Assembly: GCA_003001975.1 (NCBI GenBank)
Contig: PVUG01000010.1
Location: forward strand, 26,978 to 90,977
DNA length: 64,000 nucleotides
Direction of reading: 5' to 3'
From: Martelella mediterranea
GTDB lineage: Bacteria > Pseudomonadota > Alphaproteobacteria > Rhizobiales > Rhizobiaceae
Shown: positions 6,710 to 16,347 of the stretch, piece after piece
How positions within the stretch are numbered: position 1 is the first letter of the stretch
Layout of the letters: every line of letters begins with the position of its first letter
The notes under the pieces: model-generated
What the model was told of the DNA's origin: nothing
The model's input: only the letters and a program-made list of their open reading frames with translations
The model's database searches: none
Program-made: the position numbers and the translations under genes

Positions 6710-8251
6710 TCAGGCCGAGCGTTCAAATTCCGTTCCGCGAAGCGTCAATGCCACGATCAAAGCGAGTGTCATCACGCTGCCGCCGATTTCGAAAGATCCG
6801 GCAATGGCATGACGAAACGCAGCCTCGATGGCGGGGCGAAGTGCGGCAGGCAGGTCGGACACGGCCTCCATGCCACCGTTGATGATCGTCTGCACATCGG
6901 CCGTACCAAGAAGGTGCGCAAGCCCGGAGTTCAAACCGCTTGCCATGACCCCGCCGGAAACCGCCACGCCCAGCGCGCCGCCGAGAGAGCGCAGAAAGGA
7001 CATTGAGGCCGTCGCCGTGCCGACGCTTTCCTTCGGGACCGCGTTCTGCACAATCGCGGTAGCGTTCGGCATCGCGATTCCCATCCCGAGTCCCAGCATT
7101 GCCAAAGCACCCCAGAAGGCGGGAACGCCGGCCTGGATCGCGGCCAACAGGGCCAGAGTGCCAAGGCCGCCGGCCTCGAGCGCGATGCCCGTGACCATGA
7201 AAAGCTTCGGCCGGCCGAGATCGGCGGAGAGCTTTCCGCCGAAGATCGACGTCAGCACCATGGCCACGATCTGCGGCAACATCATCGCGCCGGCCTGGGC
7301 CGGGTTCAAACCAAGCACCAGTTGAAAGTAAAGCGGCACGAAAACCATCGCGCTCATCATCGCGAAGCCCATGCAGGACATGGTCAGGACGCCGGTGGCG
7401 AACGGGCCGATCCTGAATAGCGACAATGTGATAACCGGTTCGCGGGCACGGGTCTCGACCCAGAAGAAGCCACCGAGAGCGAGAATTGCCAGCAGCGCCA
7501 AGCCGACGGAAGCACCGGAATACCAGGAAAAGAGCGATCCGCCGAGGCTGAACAGCAAAAGCACCGCCGTCGCTCCCGTGACGAGCAGGACGGAACCGGC
7601 AAAATCGATCCGATGCTCTTTGCGCGGCGGCGGCGCCGGCAAAGCTCGCCACAGCATCGCCAATGCCAGAAGGCCCACGGGCAGGTTGATATAGAAGACC
7701 CAGCGCCATGACAATGCTGTCGTCAGGCCGCCGCCCATGAGCGGGCCCGCAAGGCTGGAGAAGGCGAAAGCTCCCGAGAAAAACCCCTGATAACGCACCC
7801 GCTCGCGCGGCGTGACTACATCGCTGATGACGGTCTGGGTCAAGGTCATGATTCCACCGGCGCCGATGCCCTGCACCAGTCTGAAGACGATGAGCTGGGG
7901 CATCGTCCGGGCCAGGCCGCACAGCATCGACATTGCGACGAACAACACGATCGCCCCGATCAGGAAAGCGCGCCGCCCGAACATGTCGGAAAGCTTGCCG
8001 AAAATCGGCGTGGCGGAGGTGGAGGTCAGCATGAAGGCGGTAACCACCCAGCTCAGATGCGAAAGTCCGCCGAGGTCGCTCGCCATGCGCGGCAGTGCCG
8101 TGTTGACGATGCTCTGGTCGAGTGCTGCAAGGATCATTGCCAGGATCAGGCCGGCAAAGAGACGACGCAGGTGGAGGGGAATGCCCTTCTCGGGGCGCTG
8201 AAGATCGATGGTCAAGGGGGGCTCGGCGGGCGGGGCATTTGTTATTGGCAT
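6710..8251 (-). CDS. MFS multidrug exporter, DHA2 (EmrB/QacA) family
   Basis: A 513-residue protein with about 14 hydrophobic spans. Family signatures are present: LDQSIVNTALPRMASDL in span 1, GKLSDMFGRRAFLIG (motif A) after span 2, and RLVQGIGAGGIMTL in span 4. Members export toxic organic compounds using the proton gradient in the inner membrane. The start at 8251 is followed by a short cytoplasmic tail before the first span. No partner EmrA-type adaptor is adjacent; the small secreted protein gene starts 16 bp away upstream on the same strand, and the esterase gene lies beyond it, so a three-gene transcript 10035 to 6710 is plausible. A 519-residue open frame on the same strand is an out-of-frame shadow. 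Confidence 0.92.
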   Translation of the reverse strand: MPITNAPPAEPPLTIDLQRPEKGIPLHLRRLFAGLILAMILAALDQSIVNTALPRMASDLGGLSHLSWVVTAFMLTSTSATPIFGKLSDMFGRRAFLIGAIVLFVAMSMLCGLARTMPQLIVFRLVQGIGAGGIMTLTQTVISDVVTPRERVRYQGFFSGAFAFSSLAGPLMGGGLTTALSWRWVFYINLPVGLLALAMLWRALPAPPPRKEHRIDFAGSVLLVTGATAVLLLFSLGGSLFSWYSGASVGLALLAILALGGFFWVETRAREPVITLSLFRIGPFATGVLTMSCMGFAMMSAMVFVPLYFQLVLGLNPAQAGAMMLPQIVAMVLTSIFGGKLSADLGRPKLFMVTGIALEAGGLGTLALLAAIQAGVPAFWGALAMLGLGMGIAMPNATAIVQNAVPKESVGTATASMSFLRSLGGALGVAVSGGVMASGLNSGLAHLLGTADVQTIINGGMEAVSDLPAALRPAIEAAFRHAIAGSFEIGGSVMTLALIVALTLRGTEFERSA

Positions 8252-8266
8252 TGGCGATTGACGCGA

Positions 8267-8710
8267 TCAGTCGCGCTTCCATTCGAGCAGGTGTCCCGAC
8301 GCAGTGAATTCCGCCTTGAATTTCTGGCCGTTGTCGTCCCGCCCTTCGACCTCGATATGATCGTCGTCGAGTTCGATCTTGAAAATGCGGCTCTTCGGGG
8401 TCAGCTTGGGCGCGGAAAGACCTGCCGGCAGCACCGGCATCAGTTCCGACAGCGGCGCCGTCCGGTGGCCCACGGCCTCGACCTTGTCAATGCTGCCGTC
8501 CCGGTGAACATCGAGTTCGACCCGCGCGCCACCCGGCAGGGTTCCGACCGCATCGGACCCCTTGTCGTCGGGATGAACATCGAGATCGGTGAGGGAAAGC
8601 GTAGCAGCGGCGTGCCTGACCGCGTTTCCATCAGGCGCATGACCCGCCGCTTCGGCGGCCGCACCGCAAGTCGCGACGAGCATTGAGGTCAGCAGAAAAA
8701 TGCGCAACAT
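8267..8710 (-). CDS. secreted protein with PepSY-like repeats, unknown function
   Basis: A protein of 147 residues with a clear Sec signal peptide (hydrophobic core LLTSMLVATCGAAAEA). The mature part appears to hold two similar units: one around residues 60-90 (GARVELDVHRDGSIDKVEA) and one around 110-145 (DDDHIEVEGRDDNGQKFKAE and SGHLLEW). This is the look of PepSY/BamE-like beta folds that bind peptidases or sense the envelope. I cannot assign a function. It sits between the MFS exporter and the esterase on the same strand with short gaps, so it is probably cotranscribed with them. Confidence 0.7.
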   Translation of the reverse strand: MLRIFLLTSMLVATCGAAAEAAGHAPDGNAVRHAAATLSLTDLDVHPDDKGSDAVGTLPGGARVELDVHRDGSIDKVEAVGHRTAPLSELMPVLPAGLSAPKLTPKSRIFKIELDDDHIEVEGRDDNGQKFKAEFTASGHLLEWKRD

Positions 8711-8748
8711 GGCAACTCCTTCGTTTCAGCCCACAAAATTGCAGATGC

Positions 8749-10035
8749 TCACAGGTCGGTGCGCAGCAGCCAGCGGCGGATCGGTTCGATAGAATAGGCC
8801 AGACGCCACGTATTGCGATGACCGGCGGCACCTTCGGTGCTTGCGCCTTCGGGGATCACCGTCCCCGCCGCAAAACTCACATAGTTGATCCGCGCGCCCT
8901 CGGCGACAAGATCGTCGAAGGCGAACTGATACTGGTCCTCGTTCCACGTCCCGTCCCAGATGGCCCGTGCGACCGTCGCGCCGGCAGCTTCGAGTGCCTC
9001 CGTATCGGCGTTCTGGCCGGGAAAGGCGCCAGAGTCGTCCTGCGAGGTGACGATGAACAGCCGGTTGCCCGCCATCGGCGCCACCAGTTCCGGCCCCCAT
9101 TGGCAGGCCACGAGAAAGCTGGCGGCGAAGAAATCGGGATATTTGATGTTCATCGCCATAGATAGCATTCCGCCGCCGGACTGTCCGGTCGTATAGAGCC
9201 GATCCGGATCAATCGAATATTCTTCCGTCAACGCCTTGATCAGATTGATCGTCGTATCCAGCATCGAGGATGTGTTGTTATCGTCATCCGCAACGATTTC
9301 AGCGAACTGCGGTGCCAGGACAAAGGCCGGCCGGGCGGACTGATCGCCGGGAGAAGCCCAGGAGATCGCTCCCAGTCCCTGTTTGAGCGTCATCAACGGG
9401 TCCTCGCTGGTCGCCCCGGCGTCGTGCATGAAATTGACGAGTGGGTAAGACTTGGCAGGATCATAGTCGCTGGGAATAAACAGGTTGTAAGGCAGGGTGT
9501 CGCCGGTTTCGGGGTCGTTCCATACGCGTTGCTCGAAGCGGTCGACGACGAGGTTGCTGACCGCCGTCGTGTCGATATTGCCCGCGGGCGTCACAACGGT
9601 GGCGCTTGGTTCCGCCCAGGTGACGCCGCTGACATTAGGATCGCCTGCGGCCCAATGCGGCTTTCCCTCCGACATGTCGGGCTTGGCAGCGACCGGCTCC
9701 TCGACCTTGAGGCTTGCTGCGGCATCCTCGGGCGACAGAGCGACGATCACATATTCGCCGCTGGCAGCGCGCGCATCCGGGTCGGGCGCCGTGGCCGGAT
9801 AAACCGCTGTGACGGTCCGACCTTCGACGGAAAAATCGGCAGCAGAAAGCGCTTCCGCACTGATTTCATCGGAAAGGTGTACTGCGATGGCGACAAAACG
9901 CAATCCATCTCCGAAGACCTGCGTCACCGCCGTCGCGCGCCCCGGGACGGCGCCCGCGGCGAAAGCGGGAAGCGTGAGGTTGGCGAATACGCCACATGCG
10001 CCAAGGCCAATGAGAAAACTCCGACGGGACGGCAT
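8749..10035 (-). CDS. Tat-exported esterase / PHB-depolymerase-like alpha-beta hydrolase
   Basis: A protein of 428 residues from the ATG at 10035 (AGGAG upstream). The N-terminus SRRSFLIG plus a hydrophobic stretch and AFAAG is a twin-arginine signal. A beta-rich N-terminal domain (residues 30-170) precedes an alpha/beta-hydrolase domain with the nucleophile motif YTTGQSGGGMLSM and DRL just before it, as in feruloyl-esterase and PHB-depolymerase-like proteins; the catalytic His is probably in GHRNTW near the end. It would hydrolyse an ester in the periplasm or outside. It is divergent from the TetR gene, which may control it. In-frame codons upstream of 10035 run into the TetR promoter and are unlikely. 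Confidence 0.85.
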   Translation of the reverse strand: MPSRRSFLIGLGACGVFANLTLPAFAAGAVPGRATAVTQVFGDGLRFVAIAVHLSDEISAEALSAADFSVEGRTVTAVYPATAPDPDARAASGEYVIVALSPEDAAASLKVEEPVAAKPDMSEGKPHWAAGDPNVSGVTWAEPSATVVTPAGNIDTTAVSNLVVDRFEQRVWNDPETGDTLPYNLFIPSDYDPAKSYPLVNFMHDAGATSEDPLMTLKQGLGAISWASPGDQSARPAFVLAPQFAEIVADDDNNTSSMLDTTINLIKALTEEYSIDPDRLYTTGQSGGGMLSMAMNIKYPDFFAASFLVACQWGPELVAPMAGNRLFIVTSQDDSGAFPGQNADTEALEAAGATVARAIWDGTWNEDQYQFAFDDLVAEGARINYVSFAAGTVIPEGASTEGAAGHRNTWRLAYSIEPIRRWLLRTDL

Positions 10036-10126
10036 AGCGGCTCCTATATTGTGGACTGACAGGCCTATCGCTTGCCAATTCATTTTTGAAACTATATTGG
10101 TTCCATAAATAGGAAAAACTACCGCC
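10036..10126. promoter_or_regulatory. divergent promoter region, esterase and TetR regulator
   Basis: A 91-bp gap, more AT-rich than its flanks, separates the two divergent start codons. GGTTCC near 10090 and GGAAAA near 10106 form a weak inverted pattern that could be an operator of the TetR protein. No clear -35/-10 pair stands out. Confidence 0.4.
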
Positions 10127-10777
10127 ATGTCAACAGCAGATGACGCCAATCGCAAGATGCCCCGGCGCGGTCGCCCGAAATCCGTTCCTGACGAAGAGCG
10201 CCGCGCCAACATTCTCGAGGCCGCGATGACAGCCTTCATAGACAAGGGCTTTGCCCATGTGACCATGGCGGACATTGCCCGTCAGGCAGGCATGTCGAAG
10301 CGCGACCTTTACAAGCTGTTCGCGGACAAGAGAGAACTTTTTGCCGACAGCATCGCCTTCCGCCGCCACCTGATCATCGACCTGCCCCGCCCCGCGGAAG
10401 AAGGATTGCCGTTGAGAGAGACGTTACGCCGCGTTTTCCGTCTTGACCTCGATGACCGCTCAGCGGCGGAGCGCGATGCTCTCATGACCCTGATCAATCG
10501 CGAAAGCCTGATCTTTCCCGAACTCAACGCACTGCTCTACGACAGCGGCATTCTGCGTTCGCGGGAACTGGTCATGGCGTGGCTTGAAAGCGAAATGGCA
10601 GCCGGACGAATCCGCCGCGCCGACACCCGCCGGCTGGCCGGAATGATGATGGATATTGTCTTTGGGGTGCTGCAACCCCGACGCCGGCATCAGGGGCACA
10701 TCGACCGCGCGGCACAGGGCGAGGAAGTTCTGGCGCGCCTCGATATTCTGCTTGCAGGGCTTGCTGCCGTCGCGTGA
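10127..10777 (+). CDS. TetR/AcrR family regulator
   Basis: A 216-residue protein with an N-terminal TetR helix-turn-helix: ILEAAMTAFIDKGFAHVTMAD, then IARQAGMSKRDLYKLFADK. The C-terminal ligand domain includes the AcrR-C-type stretch ERDALMTLINRESLIFPEL. It stands directly upstream of the RND pump genes on the same strand (166 bp) and is divergent from the esterase operon, the usual position of a local efflux repressor. The inducer is unknown. Confidence 0.9.
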   Translation: MSTADDANRKMPRRGRPKSVPDEERRANILEAAMTAFIDKGFAHVTMADIARQAGMSKRDLYKLFADKRELFADSIAFRRHLIIDLPRPAEEGLPLRETLRRVFRLDLDDRSAAERDALMTLINRESLIFPELNALLYDSGILRSRELVMAWLESEMAAGRIRRADTRRLAGMMMDIVFGVLQPRRRHQGHIDRAAQGEEVLARLDILLAGLAAVA

Positions 10778-10943
10778 CACGCCTCTTCCGAAAGAACCTG
10801 CAACAACGCAGCGTCAATCATTACAAAAAGGAAATTTGTCTTCGTCGTTCTTTTTGGTACCTATCATTACCATAATTATCGCCGCCGGAACCCGATACCC
10901 CGAATTATCCGCCGGAAAGCCCTGCCAATACGATGGAGACCTC
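10778..10943. promoter_or_regulatory. promoter region of the RND efflux operon
   Basis: The gap between the TetR gene and the adaptor gene contains the inverted pattern GGTACC..ATTACC around 10857-10872 in an AT-rich stretch, a plausible TetR operator overlapping a promoter. GGAG at 10935-10938 is the ribosome-binding site for the start at 10944. Confidence 0.4.
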
Positions 10944-12143
10944 ATGCAGATGAGAAAGCCGATCGGCTTCACAATTCTCGCCTTTGTTTGCGGGCTGAGC
11001 GCCTGTAGTTCCGATGAAGACAGGCAGGCCAAACCCGCTCAGGCCACTCCGACGGAGGTCGGCTATGTGACGCTGGAGGCACAGTCCGTGCCGTTGACGG
11101 TCGATCTTCACGGCCGGGTCATTGCCTCGGCGATAGCGGAGGTCCGTCCCCAGGTCGACGGGATCGTTCGCGACGTCCTTTTTGCCGAGGGCAGGAATGT
11201 CGAGCAAGGCGACGCGCTCTACAAGATCGACGACAGGAAGTTCCAGGCCGCCTATGCCTCAGCTGAAGCCGCGCTCAAAAAGGCGCAGGCCACGACCAAC
11301 AGCGCGCAATCGACTTATGATCGCAATGAGCGCCTTGCAAAAACGGAAGCCGTCAGCACCCAGACTGTTGACGACGCCGAAGCCGCCCTGCTGCAAGCCA
11401 AGGCCGACGAGGCCGCAGCTCAGGCGGATCTCGAAACAGCGCAGATCGATCTCGACAACACCACGATCCACGCTCCGATCAGCGGCGTGATCGGCGTCTC
11501 GGAGGTGAGCGTCGGTGCTCTCGTGACCGCGGAACAGACAGACGCGCTGGCAACGATCCGCACCGTCGATCACGTTTATGTCGACCTCGCCGACAGCAGT
11601 GCGAATTTCCTGCGCATCCGTGACAAGGTACAGGCGGGTGAACTCGAACACCGCTCGGACGGCCCTCCACCGATCAGCCTAACGCTTGAGGACGGCAATA
11701 CCTATAGCAGCAGCGGCGAAATGTCCTTCGCCGACATGGTGGTTTCGCAAACGACCGGCACCTTTACCCTCAGGGTCAATTTCGCCAATCCCGACGGCGT
11801 CCTCATTCCCGGAATGTTCGTCACGGCGACCGTTGAACTTGGCGTCATCCCCGATGCCTTCCTCGTGCCGCAACGTGCGGTCTCCCGCGACGACAGTGGC
11901 AAGGCCACGGTTTATGTCATCTCCGGCGATGGCAAGGCCGAGCGCAGGAACGTGACCACCAGCGGGTCGCTGAACAACGACTGGATCGTCGTTGACGGCG
12001 TTGCCGAGGGCGACCGGCTGATCGTCGACGGCTTCCAGAAATTCTCGGATGGTGCCGAGGTTTCCGGCGTTGCCGTGACGATCAATGCGGACGGGGTCGT
12101 CGAACAGAGCATCGCCGATGACGCCGGGGAGGAAACCCCGTGA
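10944..12143 (+). CDS. RND efflux periplasmic adaptor (AcrA/MexA family lipoprotein)
   Basis: A protein of 399 residues. The signal peptide ends in a lipobox (GLSAC, Cys21), so it is a lipoprotein anchored to the inner membrane. Then come the barrel-sandwich half EVRPQVDGIVRDVLFAEGR, a helical hairpin rich in Ala, Gln and Lys (residues 95-160), the second half TTIHAPISGVIGVSEVSVG and a C-terminal beta domain with LVPQRAVSRDDSG. It links the pump to an outer-membrane channel. The start at 10944 was chosen for its GGAG site and signal peptide. The stop overlaps the pump start (GTGA). No TolC-type channel gene is nearby, so it must use one encoded elsewhere. Confidence 0.93.
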   Translation: MQMRKPIGFTILAFVCGLSACSSDEDRQAKPAQATPTEVGYVTLEAQSVPLTVDLHGRVIASAIAEVRPQVDGIVRDVLFAEGRNVEQGDALYKIDDRKFQAAYASAEAALKKAQATTNSAQSTYDRNERLAKTEAVSTQTVDDAEAALLQAKADEAAAQADLETAQIDLDNTTIHAPISGVIGVSEVSVGALVTAEQTDALATIRTVDHVYVDLADSSANFLRIRDKVQAGELEHRSDGPPPISLTLEDGNTYSSSGEMSFADMVVSQTTGTFTLRVNFANPDGVLIPGMFVTATVELGVIPDAFLVPQRAVSRDDSGKATVYVISGDGKAERRNVTTSGSLNNDWIVVDGVAEGDRLIVDGFQKFSDGAEVSGVAVTINADGVVEQSIADDAGEETP

Positions 12144-15100
12144 CCCCTTCCACCCGTCGCAACGCGCTTGCCAGCTTCTTCATAACACGTCCCGTATTCG
12201 CCATCGTGCTGGCCATAAGTACGCTTCTCGCGGGCATTATCGCGATCTACTCTCTGTCCATTTCGCAATATCCGGACATCGCCCCCGTCACCGTGCGGAT
12301 CAGCGCCACCTATTCCGGCGCGACCGCAGAGGCGGTGGAAAACTCGGTCACCAAGAAGATCGAAAGCGCAATGACCGGCCTCGACGACCTGCTCTACATG
12401 GAATCGACATCGAGCACTGGCTCCGCCTCGATCTCGCTAACCTTTTCCAACGAGGTCGATCCCGACATCGCCCAGGTGCAGGTCCAGAACAAGCTGGCGC
12501 AGGTTGAAAACCAGTTGCCGGACAGCGTTCAGGATGCCGGCGTTTCCGTTCACCGCTCGCCCTCGGGCATACTGATGGTCGGCAATATAATCTCGCGCGA
12601 CGGCTCATACACGTCCGACCAGCTTTCCGATATCATGTCGAGCCAGATCGAGGACCGCATCGAGCGCATTGACGGCGTCGGCTCGGTCCAGTCCTTCGGC
12701 GCAGGTTACGCCATGCGCATATGGCTCGATCCGAAGGCGATGCAGAAGTACCAGCTTGTGCCGAGCGACGTGAATGCCGCCATCAGTGCGCAGAACGTGC
12801 AGGTCGCCGCGGGTTCCATCGGCTCGACGCCGGTGACCGCAGGCCAGCAGCTCAAGGCCAGCCTGATCGTCCGCACCCAGATGACCTCGGCGGATCAGTT
12901 CCAGCGGATCATCCTGAAGACCGAGCAGGACGGATCGGTCGTGCGACTTGGCGATGTGGCCCGCGTCGAGGTTGGGCTGGAAAGTTACGGCCAGAGCTCG
13001 ACCTATAACGGCATGCCGGCCGCCGGCTTTGGTGTTCAGCTCGCCTCCGGCGCGAATGCGATCACGACCGCCAACCTCGTCCACCAGGAACTCGACAGCC
13101 TCGCCGGATCGCTGCCGGACGGCGTCGAGATCGACTATTCCTATGAAACGACACCTTTTGTCGAACTTTCCATCGAGAAGGTCGTCCATACGCTGATCGA
13201 GGCGATCATCCTCGTCTTTCTGGTGTTGCTCCTGTTCCTGCAGAACTTCCGGGCGACGCTGATCCCGATGATCGCCGTTCCCGTGGTGCTGATGGGCACG
13301 TTCGGCGTGCTTGCCATGCTGGGCTACTCCATCAACATGCTGACCATGTTCGCGATGGTGCTGGCGATTGGCCTTCTGGTCGATGACGCGATCGTCGTCG
13401 TCGAGAATGTCGAGCGCATCATGCGCGATGAGAAGCTGCCGGTGCGCGAGGCAACGGAAAAGTCCATGGGCGAAATCACCGGTGCGCTGATCGGCATTGC
13501 CCTCGTCCTCACTGCCGTCTTCATTCCCATGGCGTTCTTTTCCGGCTCGGTCGGTGTCATCTACCGCCAGTTCTCCGTCACGATAGCAAGCGCCATGTTG
13601 CTTTCGGTGCTCGTCGCGATCATTCTGACACCGGCGCTCTGCGTTCTCCTGCTGCGGCCGACGCATGAAGGGCTGATGGCGCGTTGGTTCGGTTGGTTCG
13701 ATCGCGGGTTCACCCGTCTGACCGGCCGCTATGCCGGCGCGGTGAGTTGGGTCGTGATACGCCCGCTGCGCATGCTCGTCATCTTTGCCGTTCTCCTTGT
13801 CTCCGCCTGGGGCCTCTACAAGGACCTGCCAACCTCCTTTTTCCCGGAAGAAGATCAGGGCGTTCTGATGACGCAGATCACGCTGCCGGATGGTGCCAAC
13901 GCTGCCCGGACGCAAGCTGTGATAGACATGGTCGAAGACTACTTCCTCAACGAGGAAAGCGATGCCGTCGAAAGCGTGTTCATGACGCTCGGTTTCGGTT
14001 TCGGCGGCTCGGGCGAGAACCAGGCCATGGCCTTCGTCCGGCTCAAGGACTTCGATCAGCGAACCGACGATACACTCTCGGCAACTGCCGTAGCCCAGCG
14101 GGCATCCGCCGCGTTCGGCAAGATCCGCGATGCCAATGTCTTTGTGCTGGCACCGCCGGCGATTCAGGGATTGGGCCAGACCAACGGCTTCACCATGTAC
14201 CTCGAGGACACTGCCAACAAGGGTCGCGATGCCCTGAGAGAGGCTGGCAACGCGCTCGCCGACAGCGCGAAGGGCAACGCCGTGGTCGGCAACATCCGCG
14301 GCAACACCCGAACGCTGGAAGCCCAGTTGAAAATCGACATCGATGAAGACAAGGCGACGGCGCTTGGCATCGACCTGTCCGATATCGACAGCCTGGTCAC
14401 CACCGTCTTTGCCGGAACCAACGTCAACGACTTTCTTTATGATGGTGAGATCAAACCGGTCTACGTTCAGGCCGATGCGCCCTATCGCATGCAGCCGGAA
14501 GACATCGATCTATGGTGGGCAAAAAACGGCGATGGCGAGATGGTGCCTTTCTCGGCCTTCGCCACGACCGAATGGGTTCAGGGCTCACCCTCGCTCGCCC
14601 GCTTCAACGGCACGGCGGCGATCGCGATCGACGGATCGGCCGTCACCGGAAAGAGCTCGGGCGACGCAATGACGGAAGCCGAACGGCTCGTTGCCGGGCT
14701 TGACGGCGGCTACTCCGCATCATGGTCCGGGCTTTCCTACCAGGAACGCCTGGCGGGCTCGCAGGAAACGCTGCTCTATGCCATCTCGCTGGTGGTCGTC
14801 TTCCTGTGCCTGGCCGCGCTTTATGAAAGTTGGTCGATACCGTTCGCCGTCATCCTCGCCGTGCCGGTAGGCATCTTCGGGGCCCTTCTCTTCGCCAGCG
14901 GTTTCGGGCAGGAGAACGACGTCTACTTCAAGGTCGGCCTGCTGATGACCATGGGGCTCACCGCCAAGAACGCGATCCTGATCGTCGAGTTCGCGCGTGA
15001 TCTCACGCGGCAGGGCAAAAGCGTGCTGGAAGCCGTGACGCAGGCATCGCGCATGCGACTGCGTCCGATCGTCATGACCTCCCTCGCCTTCATTCTGGGC

Positions 15101-15256
15101 GTCCTCCCTCTGGCCTTCGCGACCGGCGCCGGTTCAGCGGCTCAGAATGCCATCGGGATCGGGGTGGTCGGTGGCATGATCGCAGCGACATTGCTCGGTA
15201 TCTTCTTTGTACCGATGTTCTTCGCTGCGATTTTCGGGCTCACAAACCGGCGGTGA
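12140..15256 (+). CDS. RND efflux pump inner-membrane subunit (AcrB/MexB, HAE1 family)
   Basis: A protein of 1038 residues, the normal length. It starts with GTG overlapping the adaptor stop. RND landmarks: FFITRPVFAIVLAI in span 1, the proton-relay DD in GLLVDDAIVVVENVERI (near residue 410), the porter repeats, and a second membrane half with LLMTMGLTAKNAILIVEFA. The protein would form a trimer that exports hydrophobic drugs, detergents or plant phenolics, driven by protons. Together with the adaptor and TetR regulator it is a standard AcrRAB-type set. A 436-residue open frame on the opposite strand (12605-13915) is a shadow of this gene. Confidence 0.95.
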   Translation: MTPSTRRNALASFFITRPVFAIVLAISTLLAGIIAIYSLSISQYPDIAPVTVRISATYSGATAEAVENSVTKKIESAMTGLDDLLYMESTSSTGSASISLTFSNEVDPDIAQVQVQNKLAQVENQLPDSVQDAGVSVHRSPSGILMVGNIISRDGSYTSDQLSDIMSSQIEDRIERIDGVGSVQSFGAGYAMRIWLDPKAMQKYQLVPSDVNAAISAQNVQVAAGSIGSTPVTAGQQLKASLIVRTQMTSADQFQRIILKTEQDGSVVRLGDVARVEVGLESYGQSSTYNGMPAAGFGVQLASGANAITTANLVHQELDSLAGSLPDGVEIDYSYETTPFVELSIEKVVHTLIEAIILVFLVLLLFLQNFRATLIPMIAVPVVLMGTFGVLAMLGYSINMLTMFAMVLAIGLLVDDAIVVVENVERIMRDEKLPVREATEKSMGEITGALIGIALVLTAVFIPMAFFSGSVGVIYRQFSVTIASAMLLSVLVAIILTPALCVLLLRPTHEGLMARWFGWFDRGFTRLTGRYAGAVSWVVIRPLRMLVIFAVLLVSAWGLYKDLPTSFFPEEDQGVLMTQITLPDGANAARTQAVIDMVEDYFLNEESDAVESVFMTLGFGFGGSGENQAMAFVRLKDFDQRTDDTLSATAVAQRASAAFGKIRDANVFVLAPPAIQGLGQTNGFTMYLEDTANKGRDALREAGNALADSAKGNAVVGNIRGNTRTLEAQLKIDIDEDKATALGIDLSDIDSLVTTVFAGTNVNDFLYDGEIKPVYVQADAPYRMQPEDIDLWWAKNGDGEMVPFSAFATTEWVQGSPSLARFNGTAAIAIDGSAVTGKSSGDAMTEAERLVAGLDGGYSASWSGLSYQERLAGSQETLLYAISLVVVFLCLAALYESWSIPFAVILAVPVGIFGALLFASGFGQENDVYFKVGLLMTMGLTAKNAILIVEFARDLTRQGKSVLEAVTQASRMRLRPIVMTSLAFILGVLPLAFATGAGSAAQNAIGIGVVGGMIAATLLGIFFVPMFFAAIFGLTNRR

Positions 15257-15394
15257 CGAAAAGCCGACTGTCCAGTTCTTTAACCTATCCGGGAGGCAGA
15301 GCGATCCACCTATGACGAGGTAATTCCATCTGTTCAGTAAGCGACAAGCTGAGGCCATTTAGGCGTGGTAATTTCACGGCATGACCGCGTCGAT
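15257..15394. other. flank between the RND pump and the IS3 element
   Basis: 138 bp without a gene. No convincing terminator hairpin is seen after the pump stop. Confidence 0.4.
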
Positions 15395-15456
15395 TAGAGG
15401 TGGCTCGGTTTGTCTGAACAGTTTCGGGCGTTTCGCTAAGTGGATTTCCGCCTCGA

Positions 15457-16266
15457 TTATGCCGCCACCATCATGGGTGCCAGCGCGTTGAAGTAGGCCT
15501 GATCCGGCGTCTGCCGGTCAAGGGATGAATGTGGGCGTCGGCTATTGTAAAAGGTCAGATATCGGCCGATGCCAGCGCGGGCCTCGGACACGGACTTGTA
15601 GGCGTGGAGGTAGACCTCCTCGTATTTGATCGAGCGCCAGAGCCGCTCGACAGACGTTGTCCCGCCACGAACCCTTGCCGTCCATCGAGATGGCGATTTC
15701 GGCTTTTTTCAGCACGGTCGTGAAGTCGATGGATGTGAACTGGGATCCTTGATCTGTGTTGAAGATGTCGGGCTTGCCATAACGAGCAAGCGCTTCCTCG
15801 ACTGCTTCGATGCAGAAGGCTGCCTCCATCGTGATCGACAGTCGCCACGACAGAACCCTCCGGCTGAACCAGTCCACAACGGCGCAGAGATAGACAAATC
15901 CGCGAGCCATCGGAACATAGGTCAGGTCCATCGCCCAGACCTGATTGGGTCTGGTAACCGCCAGCTTGCGCAGGAGGTAGGGATAGATTTTGTGCCCAGG
16001 TGCCGGTTTCGACGTGTTCGGGCGACGGTAGATCGCCTCGATGCCCATCTTCTTCATCAGCGTGGCGACGTGAAGCCGCCCGGCATTCAACCCTTCTCCT
16101 CTCAAAAGCCATTGCAACATCCGACTTCCCGCGAACGGGTATTCGAGATGCAGTTCGTCGATCCGGCGCATCAGAGCCAGATCGCCGTCAGACACCGGAC
16201 GCGGCGAATAATAGACACTGCCACGGCTGAAGCCGAGAAGCTTCGCCTGGCGCACGACGGATAGCT
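15457..16266 (-). pseudogene. IS3-family transposase orfB, split and frameshifted
   Basis: The minus strand encodes most of an IS3 OrfB: LSVVRQAKLLGFSRGSVYY (the N-terminal motif), then the rve/DDE core with QVWAMDLTYVPM, VDWFSRRVLSW and IFNTDQGSQFTS. At about 15657 two bases are missing (expected NVFVERLW), so the frame shifts; the shifted frame then completes the catalytic Glu region and ends APMMVAA with a stop at 15457. The 5' end is cut at 16266 by the IS66 left terminus, and the missing start lies at 21886-21900 beyond that insertion. It is doubly inactivated. Confidence 0.88.
16259..16266. repeat. 8-bp target site duplication, left copy
   Basis: GGATAGCT abuts the IS66 left end and is repeated exactly at 21878-21885 at the right end. 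IS66 elements make 8-bp duplications. Confidence 0.92.
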
Positions 16267-16347
16267 GTAACCGCTGTCCCGATCCCACGTTGTTCTCGCC
16301 ACCCTGATCTGTGATCGCTTTTCCATGGAACAGCGGGGAGTTTCTCC

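Noticed and set aside
6723..8282. A 519-codon open frame on the minus strand
   Set aside because: It is the same region as the MFS transporter in another frame; it lacks membrane helices and is rich in Arg, His and Pro, a shadow of GC-rich coding DNA.
12605..13915. A 436-codon open frame opposite the RND pump
   Set aside because: It is antisense to a clear RND gene and has only low-complexity Gln/His/Asp-rich sequence.
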